Assembly (NCBI GenBank): GCA_030612095.1
Contig: JAUWOO010000034.1
Span: 1-13,177 of the forward strand
Reading direction: 5' to 3'
DNA length: 13,177 nucleotides
From: Thermoplasmatota archaeon
GTDB taxonomy: Archaea; Thermoplasmatota; E2; DHVEG-1
In this document: positions 12,789 to 13,177 of the stretch, one piece after another
Position numbering within the stretch: the stretch's first letter is position 1
How the letters are laid out: the number at the start of each line of letters is the position of its first letter
The notes under the pieces: model-generated
What the model saw: the letters and a program-made list of their open reading frames with translations, nothing else
Database searches by the model: none
Told to the model about the DNA's origin: nothing
Translations under genes and position numbers: made by a program

Positions 12789-13177
12789 AATGATTCCCTT
12801 AGAGTAATTAAGGCTGAATCCTCAGCTTCTTTTAAACTATTTCCAACAAATAAAACTCCACTATTTTTTATCACTAGGTTTTTACTCGTTCGCAGTATTT
12901 TTAAAACCTCTTTAGCTAGTTCAAAGGTTCCAGGTGGTTTTTCCTTTTCAGTTGTAGGTAGTTTTTTTACAAATCTTTCAGCTAATTTTTCACTGTTGAG
13001 GTGGATAACTGCGTTTACATCATCTCGTGCATGGTGTATAAGCCAGTGAACTGGTGTTTCAATATAGGGGTTTTTAGAACCTATTGCCAAAATAATTTTT
13101 TTTGTTGGATTATAATCAACAATTTCAAGGATATCATCTATTTGTATATCTCCTGTATTGCTGCTACTTCCATTTAT
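12785..13177 (-). CDS. class II aldolase/adducin-like protein, N-terminus outside window, degenerate metal site
   Basis: The frame is open to the right edge, giving the C-terminal 130 residues (family length is about 200), and stops at TGA 12787-12785, overlapping the mtnA ATG. The pattern KNPYIETPVHWLIHHARDDV, then NAVIHLNSE, GTFELAKEVLKIL and VIKNSGVLFVGNSLKEAE matches the class II aldolase/adducin fold (FucA, AraD, MtnB). In active enzymes the segments read ...VHxH... and ...NHGxxxxG...; here they read IHLN and KNSG, so two of the three usual zinc-binding histidines appear replaced by Asn and Ser. The operon position suggests a role after MtnA, as an MtnB-like dehydratase or a deoxyribulose-phosphate-type aldolase, but the lost ligands make that doubtful. 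The missing N-terminal part could hold further clues. Confidence 0.75.
   Translation of the reverse strand: MNGSSSNTGDIQIDDILEIVDYNPTKKIILAIGSKNPYIETPVHWLIHHARDDVNAVIHLNSEKLAERFVKKLPTTEKEKPPGTFELAKEVLKILRTSKNLVIKNSGVLFVGNSLKEAEDSALITLRESL

Noticed and set aside
1..13177. CRISPR array, tRNA, rRNA or intact transposon
   Set aside because: No regularly spaced repeats, cloverleaf, rRNA-like stretch or transposase was seen on either strand by reading; a tRNA or Rfam scan was not possible.

Overview
The window is a gene-dense, AT-rich stretch of an archaeal chromosome. The archaeal markers are a split GMP synthase (separate amidotransferase and ATP-pyrophosphatase genes), geranylgeranylglyceryl phosphate synthase of the ether-lipid pathway, an AMMECR1-family C-terminus, archaeal-style TATA boxes (TTTTTATA-like) about 25-40 bases before starts, and GGTGA-type ribosome binding sites. 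Gene content and composition fit a euryarchaeal lineage, most likely within Thermoplasmatota; that placement is inference.

Layout. (1) Bases 1-2684, plus strand: a compact operon of an AMMECR1-like gene (only its end), dihydroorotase pyrC, a COG2426 small membrane exporter and an archaeal inositol monophosphatase/fructose bisphosphatase. (2) 2849-3634, minus strand: an unrecognised secreted/membrane protein with its own promoter. (3) 3635-4001: a gap with promoters and two tandem ribosome-binding-site-plus-minigene arrangements. (4) 4002-5297, plus: GGGP synthase and flavin prenyltransferase UbiX, ending in a hairpin terminator. (5) 5298-5768: a 471-base gap without a credible gene. (6) 5769-6977: an accessory-looking cluster of an extremely tryptophan-rich tandem RAM-like protein, a 48-residue zinc ribbon and a divergent 73-residue protein with a similar small fold signature. 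(7) 7112-9097, minus: purine operon purE - guaAB - guaAA. (8) 9216-11489, plus: type IA DNA topoisomerase with a duplicated zinc-ribbon tail. (9) 11578-13177, minus: class II aldolase-like gene (start outside the window), mtnA and a small cupin, joined by 4-base ATGA overlaps.

How the genes work together: most of the window is core nucleotide metabolism (pyrC; purE, guaAB, guaAA), lipid/isoprenoid metabolism (GGGP synthase, UbiX, possibly the inositol phosphatase) and replication (topoisomerase). The two least ordinary regions are the Trp-rich/RAM-like cluster at 5769-6977 and the salvage-type operon at the right edge. In that operon the aldolase-like protein appears to have lost two of its expected metal-binding histidines, and the cupin has no assigned step.
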